Below, one piece after another: positions 16,277 to 26,900 of a stretch of 64,000 nt of DNA (the stretch's first letter is position 1; each line of letters opens with the position of its first letter). A program made the position numbers and the translations under genes. The notes under the pieces were generated by a model. The model was not told the origin of the DNA and did no database searches. It worked only from the letters and a program-made list of their open reading frames with translations. The DNA is from Caldilineaceae bacterium (GTDB taxonomy: Bacteria > Chloroflexota > Anaerolineae > Caldilineales > Caldilineaceae), in the NCBI GenBank assembly GCA_020634815.1, contig JACKBA010000034.1, forward strand, positions 1-64,000. Reading direction: 5' to 3'.

Positions 16277-18613
16277 ATGTTTCGCCTGTTCCGCTTCTTT
16301 TCCATCGCCAGCTTCGTTCTCTTGTTGTTGGGTGGAACGGCGCTGAGCCTGCTCTATCGGCAGACGGCCGTTCGCGACCTGATGCGGGTGGAACAGGACA
16401 AGAATGTTGCGTTGACACGCACGTTCGCAAACATGATCTGGCCGGAGTTTGCCGGCTTCTTTGCGCGTTCGAGCGACCTCAGCGTCGACGCGTTGCGCAA
16501 CAGCCCCGAGATCGCCAAGTTGGATGCCGCGATCCAGACGGGCATGGCCGGCAACGGGGTCGTCAAAGTCAAGATCTACGGCCTGGATGGGCGCACCCTC
16601 TACTCCTCACAACCGAGCCAAATCGGCGAAGATCAGAGCAGCAATGAAGGCTGGCGCCTCGCGCTTGGCGGCGAAATCGTCAACGAGTTGACCCATCGCG
16701 ACGAGTTCAACGCGTTTGACGGCGTCATCGAGAACCGCGATGTGCTGGCGAGCTATATCCCCATCCGTCGCAGCGACGATGCGCCCGTCGAAGCGGTCTT
16801 TGAGCTGTACGGCGATGTGACCGAACTCGTCCGGGAACTCGACGACGTTCAGCTACGCGTCGTAGGTGGCGTCATTCTGGTGCTGAGTGTGCTCTACTCC
16901 CTCCTGCTCTTTGTGGCGCAGTATGCAGAACGCGTGGTGCGCGAGCAATACGCGGAACGCGAGCGCGCCGAACAGGCCCTGCGCCGCCGCGTCGCGCTGG
17001 ACGACGTCGTGATCCGCATTTCCGCGCGCTTCGTGACAGCCGAACCTTCAGAGTTCGCCAGCAGCGTTCAAGCGGCGCTGGAGGCTGTCGGCTCCGCCCT
17101 GGGTCTGAAGCACGTGGCCGCCGCCGCGATCGATGACAGGGCAATGGTGACGGCGATTGCAGCCTGGCCTGTGCCCCCTGAGTCGGGAGCTGACCACAGG
17201 CAGGACGCGCTCCCCTGGCTTGCCGCGCAACTATGCGAGCAGGAAATGCTCGTAGTGCCCAACGTTGAGGAACTGCCGGCCGAAGCGCAGGGGATTGCGC
17301 ACTACTGCCGGCGTCACCAAATTTCGGGCGCCCTCGTCCGCCGCCTGGAATATCGCCACACCTCTATCGGTTTCTTGCTTCTTGGCACCGACGCATCCAG
17401 CCCGGCGACCGGCGCCGAAATGGAAGGCATCGCGAAGATCGTTGCCGATCTGATCGCGACGGCGCTGGTCAAGCAGCAAGCCGATGCAACGCTGGCTGCC
17501 AGCGAGGAACGCCTGCGCACCCTGGTCGAGTCGATGAACGATATCATCTTCACCGTCGATCGGGCGGGTCGCTTCACCGGCTTCTACGGGCGCCAACTCG
17601 GCGAATACGGGTTGTCGGTTGATGCGACCGATCTCAGGGTGCCCGCCGACGTTTTCGACCAGGAAACCGCCCAATTGTATGACGCTGCGATCGACCAGGC
17701 CATGCGCGGCGAGAACGCCGTCTTCGACTGGGTCTTGGGTTCGCGTGAAGGGCGCCAGATCCATTTGCAAACAGCGCTCTCTCCAGTCATTGACGACGGT
17801 GGTGCGGTCATCGGGGCCGTTGGCGTGGGTCGCGACATCTCCGAACTGAAACGGCTGGAGCGGGTGAAGTCCGAGTTCATCGCCAGCGTGAGCCACGAAT
17901 TGCGCACGCCGCTCGCCTCGATCCTTGGGTATGCCGAAATCCTGCTGCGCGGGCGGCCCGGCCCGTTGACTACAGTACAGCAGGAATTCCTCCAGACGAT
18001 CCTGGACGGCAGCCGGCGCCTCAAGCTCCTGGTCGATGATCTGCTCGACGTCTCGCGCATTGAGGTCGGCAAATTCCGTATGACCTTCGATGATGTCGAT
18101 CTGGAGGAAGCAATCCACCGGGCCGAGGAAACGATTCGCCCCCTGGCGGACAAGGCCGGCATCACGGTGAAAGTGGATGTACCTCCTCTGCTGCCGACGA
18201 TCGAGGGCGACGAGCAGCGCATCGGCCAGGTCCTGGATAACCTGTTGAGCAACGCCGTCAAGTTCAGCCACGACGGCGGGTGCGTGTGTATCGCGGTTGA
18301 AGAGGAAGATGCGGCGCTCTGTGTCATCGTACGCGATGCGGGCATAGGGATTCCCCAGGAGGACATTCCCCACCTCTTCTCACGGTTCTACCGCGCCAGC
18401 AATGCGGAACCAAACCAACGCAGTGGCACGGGCCTGGGGCTCTATATTACCCGTGCGATCGTGGAAGGACATGGCGGCCGCATCCAGGCTGAGAGCGCCG
18501 CAGGCGAGGGCACGACGATTCGCTTCTGGCTCCCCAAACTCCAGTTATCGCCGCTGGAAACCAGCCCGGACATGCTCGTCAAGGAAATCGCCGACCGTTA
18601 CTTCGGCAATTGA
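16277..18613 (+). CDS. Multi-sensor histidine kinase (extracellular sensor, GAF, PAS, HisKA, HATPase)
   Basis: 778 residues. Membrane helix 1 (about 7-26), an extracytoplasmic sensor of about 165 residues, helix 2 (about 196-214), a short coiled coil ('EQYAERERAEQALRRRV'), a GAF-like domain (about 240-415), a PAS domain ('LRTLVESMNDIIFTVDRAGRF'), then the kinase core: phospho-acceptor His540 in SVSHELRTPLASILGYAEILL, N box QVLDNLLSNAVKFS, G1 'VRDAGIGIPQED', F box 'FSRFYRA' and G2 GTGLGLYI. It should phosphorylate the regulator encoded just upstream in response to an external and probably also an internal signal. The ligand cannot be read. The next gene downstream carries the putative operator for this system. 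Confidence 0.95.
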   Translation: MFRLFRFFSIASFVLLLLGGTALSLLYRQTAVRDLMRVEQDKNVALTRTFANMIWPEFAGFFARSSDLSVDALRNSPEIAKLDAAIQTGMAGNGVVKVKIYGLDGRTLYSSQPSQIGEDQSSNEGWRLALGGEIVNELTHRDEFNAFDGVIENRDVLASYIPIRRSDDAPVEAVFELYGDVTELVRELDDVQLRVVGGVILVLSVLYSLLLFVAQYAERVVREQYAERERAEQALRRRVALDDVVIRISARFVTAEPSEFASSVQAALEAVGSALGLKHVAAAAIDDRAMVTAIAAWPVPPESGADHRQDALPWLAAQLCEQEMLVVPNVEELPAEAQGIAHYCRRHQISGALVRRLEYRHTSIGFLLLGTDASSPATGAEMEGIAKIVADLIATALVKQQADATLAASEERLRTLVESMNDIIFTVDRAGRFTGFYGRQLGEYGLSVDATDLRVPADVFDQETAQLYDAAIDQAMRGENAVFDWVLGSREGRQIHLQTALSPVIDDGGAVIGAVGVGRDISELKRLERVKSEFIASVSHELRTPLASILGYAEILLRGRPGPLTTVQQEFLQTILDGSRRLKLLVDDLLDVSRIEVGKFRMTFDDVDLEEAIHRAEETIRPLADKAGITVKVDVPPLLPTIEGDEQRIGQVLDNLLSNAVKFSHDGGCVCIAVEEEDAALCVIVRDAGIGIPQEDIPHLFSRFYRASNAEPNQRSGTGLGLYITRAIVEGHGGRIQAESAAGEGTTIRFWLPKLQLSPLETSPDMLVKEIADRYFGN

Positions 18614-18672
18614 CGTAGCTGCTCCACACCGCCCGGCCGTATTCCGCTTGCGCCGGCCCCAACCACGCGCAA

Positions 18673-18724
18673 TTGAGACAACCTTGAGACAACTCGTTGA
18701 TGGCTTGGTAAATCCCCGTAAGCT
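18673..18724 (+). promoter_or_regulatory. Operator/promoter A: 11-bp direct repeats before the FIST gene
   Basis: Tandem units TTGAGACAACC and TTGAGACAACT, then a weaker third unit CGTTGATGGCT, with TAAGCT as the putative -10 35 bases after the start of unit 2. The same arrangement recurs before three other transcription units (20109, 30672, 36882). The 11-bp spacing is that of PhoB/OmpR-family sites. Confidence 0.75.
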
Positions 18725-18735
18725 AGGCTGGAACC

Positions 18736-18793
18736 GTGCCCGTGCAGCCGGATTGCTGTGGGCACCTGGTTATCGCAGCCTGTCCCCGCAGGC
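18736..18793 (+). other. Two hairpins in the FIST-gene leader
   Basis: Hairpin 1 pairs GTGCCC with GGGCAC (with inner CAGC/GCTG); hairpin 2 pairs GCCTG with CAGGC around a 6-base loop. Both lie between the predicted transcript start and the AGGGAG ribosome site. No known riboswitch consensus was recognised. Confidence 0.35.
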
Positions 18794-18817
18794 CGCCACA
18801 AGGGAGACAGGGTCGTT

Positions 18818-20026
18818 ATGTTTCATGTTGCCACGGGTCGCAGCAATCACGCCGACGCCTTCCGGGCAGGACGGGAAGCAGCACAGAGTGCGCAGCGGGA
18901 GGTAGCTAACCGCAACGGCAGGCTGTCGCGGCCTGGGCTGGCACTGGTCTTTGGCGATGCCCGCTATGCGCAACAAAGCCTGCTCGATGGCGTCGCCGAT
19001 GTCGTCGGCCGCAACGTCACCCTGGTCGGGTGTAGCAGCACCGCGCAGATCTCGCCCCTTGGGTTGGAGGATGGGGCGGTCGTCGTCATGTTGATCTGGC
19101 CTGGCTCGCGGCTGGCCGTCTGTCCGGTGCTGGCCACCGGCGTGGGCGCCAGCCCCTACGCATCGGGGCTGGCCCTGGGCCGTGAGATTCGGGCTCGCCT
19201 GCCCCATGCCGCCGATGTCACCACCCGCACGAAGTGGATCGGCGACCGCTTTGTGACGATTCATCCGTACACGTTACTCCTCTTTTCCGACAGCGCCGGC
19301 AGCGATCAGTCGCTTCTCGCCGGCGCATCGGCCGCGTTGGGGCCGGCTTTTCAAATCGTCGGCGCCATGGCGGCCAACGCCCCTCGCATGGGCGAACCCT
19401 GTATCTATTACAACGGTGTCGTCCAGCATGATGCCGCCGTCGGGCTCGCCGTCGTCAGCCGCGTGCCGACGGCCGTCGGCGTCTGCCACGGAGGGTGCGA
19501 GCAACACCCGGAGTCGACGCTCCTGCGCAACGACGACGGCGTTCTTTTCGTCCCTAGCGAGCGACGGCTGCAGACGGTCAGCAGCGTCTCCAGCCCACAG
19601 CGCCAACTGCTGCCGCACAATGGCCACGCCGCACCCACCGAACGCGACAACCGTTTCTTCCCACAATCACCAGCATCGCTCGATTTTCGAGAGTTCGAGG
19701 CAGGTGGCGCCGCCACAGAGAACGGGGCGGTGTCTCGCAATGGCTGCACCGCGCAGTGCAGTGTCGAAGCTGCGCGCGCCGCAGCGGAATACGCCAGAAA
19801 CAGCCTGGGCAACGCCCTGCCCGCTGCCGCACTGGTGTTTGGTTCTTCCTCCGGTGCAGAGCGCAGAGGCGCGGGCATGGGGCAGAAACTGGCGGCAGTC
19901 CGCTCCGTCCTGGGCGAGAGCGTGCCCGTCATCGGCTTCCATGCCAATGGCGTGCCCGATATCCCCGGCCCGCCCACGCCCGATTCCTCCAGCCAGACCT
20001 GCGTCGTCTATGTCGTCGGCATCTAG
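18818..20026 (+). CDS. FIST-domain sensory protein
   Basis: 402 residues, no signal peptide. The FIST N-terminal domain shows 'RPGLALVFGDARYAQQSLLDGV', 'VTLVGCSSTAQISPLG' and 'GAVVVMLIW'. The FIST C part shows 'FQIVGAMAANAPRMGEPCIYYNG' in segments, 'VGLAVVSRVPTAVGVCHGG' and near the end 'NALPAAALVFGSSSGAERRG' plus 'PVIGFHANG'. FIST domains are predicted small-ligand (often amino-acid) sensors, usually fused or linked to kinases and chemoreceptors. Here it stands alone under the operator shared with the redox genes, directly after the two-component pair. A Ser/His/Pro-rich insert of about 80 residues (around 240-320) interrupts the C-terminal part. ATG 18818 was chosen for its AGGGAG site; the frame opens 20 codons earlier. 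Confidence 0.85.
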   Translation: MFHVATGRSNHADAFRAGREAAQSAQREVANRNGRLSRPGLALVFGDARYAQQSLLDGVADVVGRNVTLVGCSSTAQISPLGLEDGAVVVMLIWPGSRLAVCPVLATGVGASPYASGLALGREIRARLPHAADVTTRTKWIGDRFVTIHPYTLLLFSDSAGSDQSLLAGASAALGPAFQIVGAMAANAPRMGEPCIYYNGVVQHDAAVGLAVVSRVPTAVGVCHGGCEQHPESTLLRNDDGVLFVPSERRLQTVSSVSSPQRQLLPHNGHAAPTERDNRFFPQSPASLDFREFEAGGAATENGAVSRNGCTAQCSVEAARAAAEYARNSLGNALPAAALVFGSSSGAERRGAGMGQKLAAVRSVLGESVPVIGFHANGVPDIPGPPTPDSSSQTCVVYVVGI

Positions 20027-20108
20027 GCCGCGGTCATAACACGCCCAGCCGGCCACATTCTCCAGACACACTGCTTCCACCACGCCGCCGATTGCCGCAC
20101 GACAAAAT

Positions 20109-20164
20109 CTGTAACAACTTTGAGACAGCCCAGTGATGTTTGTGCAAGATGCGCTTGTCAGACT
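20109..20164 (+). promoter_or_regulatory. Operator/promoter B: 11-bp direct repeats before the His/Met-rich protein and oxidase genes
   Basis: Units CTGTAACAACT, TTGAGACAGCC and weaker CAGTGATGTTT; the hexamer CAGACT starts 39 bases after the start of unit 2, the same distance as in sites C and D. It drives the 217-residue protein gene and, 99 bases later, the giant oxidase gene. Confidence 0.7.
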
Positions 20165-20234
20165 GAGGCAAGCGCATTTTTGCATCACATGGCCGAACCT
20201 CTGTGTTCGCCGAAACGATCCGGGAGGCAACCCT

Positions 20235-20888
20235 ATGACCGTACAGCAAGTCCAGAGTCTTCCAGCCGTCAGCTCACCAGACAATCAGCGCCCGTGGCTT
20301 TTCCAGGTGACGCGCGTGGTCTTGTTCCTGCTGACAGCAGGGCTCGTGGGGTGGGGAGGCCTCATGGCGGCGCGGCTCGTCGTCACGCCTGCCCTGACCG
20401 CGACTGTGGGCGAGACAATCCAGGCCGGCGATCTCGCCTTTTCGGTCGATTCGGCCACGTGGCTCAGCATGGATCACGGCGATCATGATTCGGACCCATA
20501 TTCCAACGTCACGCTCGAATCTGACACCGACGATGAAGCGGCCATCGCCGCAGCGTCGCTCGGCTTCTCCATGCCGCCATCCATGATGCCCGGCCTGCCC
20601 AAGGAAGGCCAGCAGCGCCTGCGCATCGAGGTCACCTTCCAGAACACCGGGCAGGGGCGCGAAACGATCGGCCCCGAGCACTTCCGCGTCGAGGCAGCCG
20701 ACGGCACGGTCTACCAACCGCTGAAAAACAGCAGCCTGCGTACACAGGAGCTGGTCGCCGGCCAAGGGATCGGCGCACTGCTCTTTGTAGACGTCGACGA
20801 GACCGCCACGGCGCCGCGCATCATCTGGGCGCGCGACGGCAAGCAGGTTGCCCTGCCCATCGACGGCGCCCCTAACCACGATCACTAG
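20235..20888 (+). CDS. Membrane-anchored beta-sandwich protein, His/Met-rich (DUF4352-like)
   Basis: 217 residues: a short N-terminus, one membrane helix (about residues 22-45, VVLFLLTAGLVGWGGLMAARLVV), then an extracytoplasmic Ig-like domain. The strands 'RLRIEVTFQNTGQGRETIGPEHFRVEAADG' (read in pieces) and 'GALLFVDVD' match the DUF4352/telokin-like style of lipoprotein domains. Candidate metal ligands cluster in three places: 'SMDHGDHDSD', 'SMPPSMMPG' and the C-terminal NHDH. Together with the multicopper oxidase gene 99 bases downstream in the same unit, this suggests copper delivery or storage, which is inference. The start is fixed by GGGAGG before ATG 20235. Confidence 0.65.
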   Translation: MTVQQVQSLPAVSSPDNQRPWLFQVTRVVLFLLTAGLVGWGGLMAARLVVTPALTATVGETIQAGDLAFSVDSATWLSMDHGDHDSDPYSNVTLESDTDDEAAIAAASLGFSMPPSMMPGLPKEGQQRLRIEVTFQNTGQGRETIGPEHFRVEAADGTVYQPLKNSSLRTQELVAGQGIGALLFVDVDETATAPRIIWARDGKQVALPIDGAPNHDH

Positions 20889-20987
20889 CCTGGGGGCGAC
20901 GGGAATCCCCCGCGACCCTTGTCCAGCCAGCAATGCCTTTGGGCGGCAGCCCGGCGCGCCGTCGCAGTTCAAGATTGGGAAAGAATC

Positions 20988-23900
20988 ATGAAACAGGCAC
21001 TTATCTCCCTACTCCGCAACCGGTCATACCAGTTGGCCCTGGTGATCACGCTCGGTGTCATGGCCGGGCAGCATCTGATTACAGAGCATGTGCTGACGAC
21101 CCGCCATCTTGGGACGCTCGACCACCTGGCCATCTTCGCCGTCACCGGCGCGTGGATGCTGCCTGCGGCCCTGCTCTCGGTCGTGCTGGGCCGGCGCATC
21201 GCGCGCTTCCTAGGCATCGGTGAGCGGCACTGGCTCCATCGTATCGAGCTGGCCGGTCTCATCTCCATCGTCATGCTGGAGATCCTGCTGGCCGGCTTCG
21301 TCGCGCAGCCGTGGACGCATCCCATCTACGACGCCCTGCTGCCCGCCCACCACCACGCCGCCGACCCGCTGCAAACGATGGTTCTCGGCCAGATGCTCAC
21401 CTTCGTCGTGGCGCTGCTGGGTCTCTTCCTTCTGCCGCTGCAGGATGTGAAATGGCGCGCCGTGCAGGTGCCCAGCCTGTCACTCAACACGCGCCGCCGG
21501 GCGGTGTCGCTGGCGCTGCTGGCGAGCATGGTGCTCAGCCTGCTGCCCTTCCAGGTGCAGAACGGCGTCCTGACGCCGGCCACCACCCAGGCCGTCAGCG
21601 ATGCCTGCACCGACCCCGGCGCCCCGCAACGCAGTTACAACGTTTCGGCCATCTTTGTGCGCATGACGCTCAACCGCTTTGGCGACAACGATCCCGGCGC
21701 GGCCATGTACGTGCTGACGGAGAACATCCCCGCGCTGCGCGCCGAGGAGGCTGCGCGCCAGGTGACGACCGGCCTGCGCAGCGACCTGATCCAGCCGCTG
21801 GTTATCCGCGCCAACCTGGGCGAGTGCGTGACGATCAACTTCACCAACCAGCTCAACCGGGCGGCCTCTTTCCACGTGCAGAGCCTGGCCTACACCGTCA
21901 ACAACGCCGGCGGCATGGTCGGCAATAACCCGGACACCTTCGCCGCAGCCAACGGCGGCACGCGCACCTATCGCATCTCCATGCCGCCGGCCAACGACCC
22001 GCGCGGCGAAGGCGCGTATTACTTCTACAGCCACGGCGCGGCACGTGCGTTGACCAGCCACGGCCTCTTCGGCGCCCTGGTGGCCGAACCGCCCGGCTCG
22101 ACCTATCTGCACGCCATGACCGGCCAGCCGCTCACCAGCGGCTGGGAGGCGATCATCGTCGATCCTAATGGCTCCAACTTCCGCGAATTCACGCTGCTTT
22201 GGCATGAGATCGGCGACGAAAAGGCCGACATTTTCGACGCGGCTGGTACCCCGCTGCCCGTGCTCGACCAGGCCATCAGCGGCGCCTACCGCCCCGGCTC
22301 GCGCGCCATGAACTATCGCAGCGAGCCCTTCATGGATCGCCTGCTCTTGCAGCAGGCCAATGGCCAGGAAATGGACAAGGCGCTGGCCTACAGTTCCTAC
22401 ACCTTTGGCGACCCGGCCACGCCCATGCCGCGCTCCTACCTCGGCGAGCCGACCAAAACGCGCCTGGTGCACGCCGGCAGCGAGATGTTCCACGTCTACC
22501 ACCTGCACGGCGGCGGCACGCGCTGGCGCCGCAATCCCTTCGCCGACGACCGCGGCGAGTTCGACCAGGGGTTGAAGAAGTCGCCGACGCAGGACGCCTT
22601 CTCTATCCGCCTGGACTCGCAGAGCATCGCACCCTCCGAGAGCTTCACGCTGGAGCACGAGTGCGCGGCCGGCGGCTGCCAGCAGACTGCGGGCGACTAT
22701 CTCTTCCACTGCCACATCGGCCCGCACTACGTGGCCGGCATGTGGTCCTTCTGGCGCGTCTACGACACACTCCAGCCCGACCTGGCCGTCATCCCGACGC
22801 GCGCACCGGCGCCGACCGCCGTCAACTCGCTGGGGCTGATCGGGACCGTCGTCGAAGGCAGGACATTATTGCCTGCCGCGCAGATTACCGATCCGAATAC
22901 ACAGATTTCCATCGAGGATTGGGCGCGACGCCTGTTCCCTGCGCAGGGCGTGCCCTTCGACGAACTCGACGCGGCCGTGTGGGACTGGACGATCGACTAT
23001 GTCAACGGCGACCCGAACCAGCCGCTGGTATTGGGCGAGCCGGAAACGACCTTTACCTGGGTCAACTACACGCCAAGACCCGGGACGCGCCCGGATCGGC
23101 GGCCGGAGATCATGTTCAACCCGACCAATGCGCGCTATGCGTGGCCGGTGCTGCGCCCGCACCTGGGGCGACGGCCGCCCTTTGCCTCCAACCAGCACGG
23201 CGGCGCGCCCTGGGCAGGCGAGACCGCAACGGCCACACGACCCGACGGCATGTGCCCGGACACGGCACCCAACAACCGCTTCTATCCGGTGACGGCGATC
23301 CAGAAACGGCTGGAAATCAAGCCCAACGCCTTCGACGACAACGGCATGTTGTTCGTGCTGAATGAGGACAAGCAGGCCGTGGTCGCCGGCACCAAACAGG
23401 CCGAGCCGCTGGTGCTGCGATCCAACGTGGGCGACTGCGTCGACGTGGTGCTGACCAGTTCGTTGGAGGATGCTCGCGCCTTCCACACCTACTCCAAGGT
23501 GAACCTGCACATTCACTTCGTGCAGTTCGACCCGCAGGCCTCCGACGGCGTCATCAGCGGCATGTCCTTCGAGCAGTCCGTGCGCCCGTACACGACGGAA
23601 CTCAGCGCGCCTGGTGCGCTGGCGCCCGTCGGGCGCACGTTGGTGCAGGCTGCCGCGGCCGGCGCCACCCAGATCGCCGTCAGCGACGCCAGCCGGCTGC
23701 ACGTCGGCGGCGCCTTCGGCATCGGCCTGGACCGTGCCAACATCGAGATCCGCACGCTCACCGCCGTCGACACGGTGAACAACACCGTTATGCTGGACCA
23801 GCCGCTGGCGCAGAACCACGAGAGCGGCGAGCCGGTGGGCGTGGAGTTCGTGCGCTATCGTTGGTACTCCGACGTCGACTCGGGCACGGTCTTCTATCAC

Positions 23901-26900
23901 AGCCACGTTACCTTCACCGACTGGTATCATGGCCTGATCGGCGCGCACATCATCGAGCCGGCCGGTTCGACCTACCACAACCCGTTGACCGGCCAGCCGA
24001 TCCGCAGCGGCACCGTGGCCGACATCCGCACCACGGGCGTCGCCGGCAACACCTCCAGCGGTCCGTGGCCGCCCGGCGCGCCGGGGACAGAGCGCGGCTT
24101 CCGCGAATATGTCGTCTTCTTCACGGCCGACAGTCCCGCCAATGGCGCCAGCGGCGGCACGATCAACCTGCGCGCCTCGCCCTTCGCCACGCGCGGCACC
24201 GACCCGGGACGCATCTTCTCGTCGGTGACCAATAACGACCCCTTCACGCCACTCTTCCGCGCCTACCTGGGCGACCCGGTCATGATCCGCGGCATGAGCG
24301 TGGTGGAGAAGGAAGGCGCCCTGCGCATCACCGGCCATCGCTTCCGGCTCGAGCGTTTTGCATCCGAAGGCGTGCAGATGGACACCGCCGGCATAGATAT
24401 CTCCGAGCGTTACGACCTCATCCTGGAGGGCGGCGCCGGCGGCATCCAGCAGCGGGCGGGCGACTATCTCTACTACACGACCATCATGGAGCAATTCATC
24501 GATGGCGCGTGGGGCCTCATGCGTGTCTACGATCGCCAGCGCAACGACCTGCAGGTGCTGCCGGGACGCCCGGCGCCGCCCACGGGTCCGGGCGGATTCC
24601 CGCAACAGCAGCCGTCGCCCGGCAGCGCGCCCATACCGGCGAGCGATCCCGGCGCCGTCTGCCCGGCCAACGCGCCGCTGCGCTCCTACGAGGCGGTGAT
24701 CTTCCGCCAGCCGATTCCGTACAGCCCGGCCAATGTCGACCTGGACGGTGTCGTCTATGCGCTGGCGGATGAAGAGGCAGCCATCCGCGCCGGTACGCTG
24801 CCGGCCCGCCCGCTGGTGCTGCGCACCAATGTGGGCGAATGTCTCGAGATCGGCCTGACCAACAAGCTGCTGCAGAGCGCCTCTCTGCACGCCGGTGAGC
24901 TGACCTACGACCCGCAAGGTTCCTACGGCGCGGCCATCGGCTTCAACACCGACTCCACCGTCGCGCCCGGCGCGCGCCGTGTCTATCGCTATTATGCCGA
25001 CCAGGATGTGGGCATCACGCTCTTCTACAACCTGGCCAATCCGACCACGGCCGCGCGCGGGGCCTTCGGCGCCATCATCGTGGAGCCGGCCGGTTCCATC
25101 TACCGCAACCCGCTGGACGGCACGACCGCGCGCTCCGGCATCGTCGCCGACATCATCACGCCGCAGGGCAGCTTCCGCGAGTACGTGGGCCTGCTCAGCG
25201 ACGAGGACGACGTCATCGGCCAGAACCAGATGCCCTATCCCACCGTGGTGCAGGGCTTCACCGGCTTGAACTATGTGGCCGAGGCCTTCGCCGATCGCCT
25301 GGGCGTCAATGCCGACCCGGCGCTGGTCTTTGCCAGCCCGGTGCATGGCGACCCGGCCAACCTGCTGCAAGCGCACCTGGGCGATGCCGTGCGGCTGCGC
25401 GTCGGCAAGCCGTGGGGCACGCAAGGCCAGGTCTTCGGAATCGAGGGCCATCGCTGGCCGCTCGAACCGAACATGGCCGGATCGAACCTGATCGCCAGCA
25501 AGTCCTTCCGCAGCGGCGAGGCGTTCGACATGCTGCTGCACGACGGCGCCGGTGGGCAGGCGGGCGCGCCGGGCGACTACTTCTTCGGCGACATGCGCGC
25601 GCCCTTCCAGGAGGCGGGCGTGTGGGGTCTGCTGCGCGTCCTGCCGGGCCAGGCGACGGGCGTGCTGCCGCTGCCGGCGCCGGGCGTCATGCTCGACGCA
25701 ACCAACACCGCCAGCGCCGCGCAAATCTATCTCAACTCGCCGGTCACCTTTGCGTACCAGGTGCGCAATCGCGGCACGGTCGCCCTCACCGGTGTGAACG
25801 TCACCGACAGCGCCTGCGCAACTCAGGGTGGGACGCTGACGCAGACCGGCAACGGCAATGGCGACGCCATTCTCGACGCCGGCGAAATCTGGAGCTACAC
25901 CTGCACGGTCACGCCGGCCGCTACCATCACCAACCGCATGACGGTCACGGCGCTCGACGGCGCCGGCGCCACGGTCACGGCTGCGGCCACGGCCGGCGTC
26001 TCCGTCGTCAACCCGCAGATCGCGCTGGCACGCCCGGCGCCGGCCGCGCAGGTGCAGGCCGGCCAGCCCATCGCCTTCGCCTATGCCGTCTCCGTGCCGG
26101 CCGGCGGCGTCGGCTCGCTGAGCAACGTCGTCGTGACGGACGATGCCTGCACCGCACCCACGCGCACCGGCGGCGACACCAATAACAACAATGTCCTGGA
26201 AGTGGGCGAGACGTGGCTCTATGCCTGTACGGTCACGCTCAACGCCAACGTGCAGAGCACGGCGACTGCCACGGCCGTCGACTCCTTCGGCGCCCAGGTG
26301 GCGGCCGTGGTGCCGCTGGCAATCGAGGTGCTGCCGGCGAGCATCCAACTCTCCGTGCAGCCGAGCGTCACTTCCGCCATCGTTGGCACCACGGTCAACT
26401 ACAACTACACGGTGACCAACAACGGCAGCGCGCCGCTCAACAATGTCACCGTCACCGACTCGCTCTTTGGCGCCATCACCCTGAATACCAACGCGCTGGC
26501 GCCGGGGGCGAGCGCCACGGGCAGCCGCTCGATCGTCGTCCAGGAGAGCCACCTGCCCGGACCGTTGGTTGGAAATATCACGGCGACGGGCACGCCCTCC
26601 GTGCCGCCGTCCGCCAACGTCACGGCCAACGCGACGACCTCGGTGGCGCTCGGCGCCACGCCGCAGATTGCGGTGACGAGTGTCGCCCAGCCGGGCAGCG
26701 CCACCATCGGCCAGAGCATCGCCTATACCTTCACGGTGACCAACAACGGCAACACGACGCTGAGCAACGTGGTCGCCAACGACACGCGCTTTGGCGCACT
26801 CCTGCCGGCGCCGGCCACGTTGCAGCCGGGCCAGAGCGTCGTCCAGACGCGTGCGCTGCCTGTGACCGAAGGGCTGCTGCCTGGCCCGGTGACCAACAGC

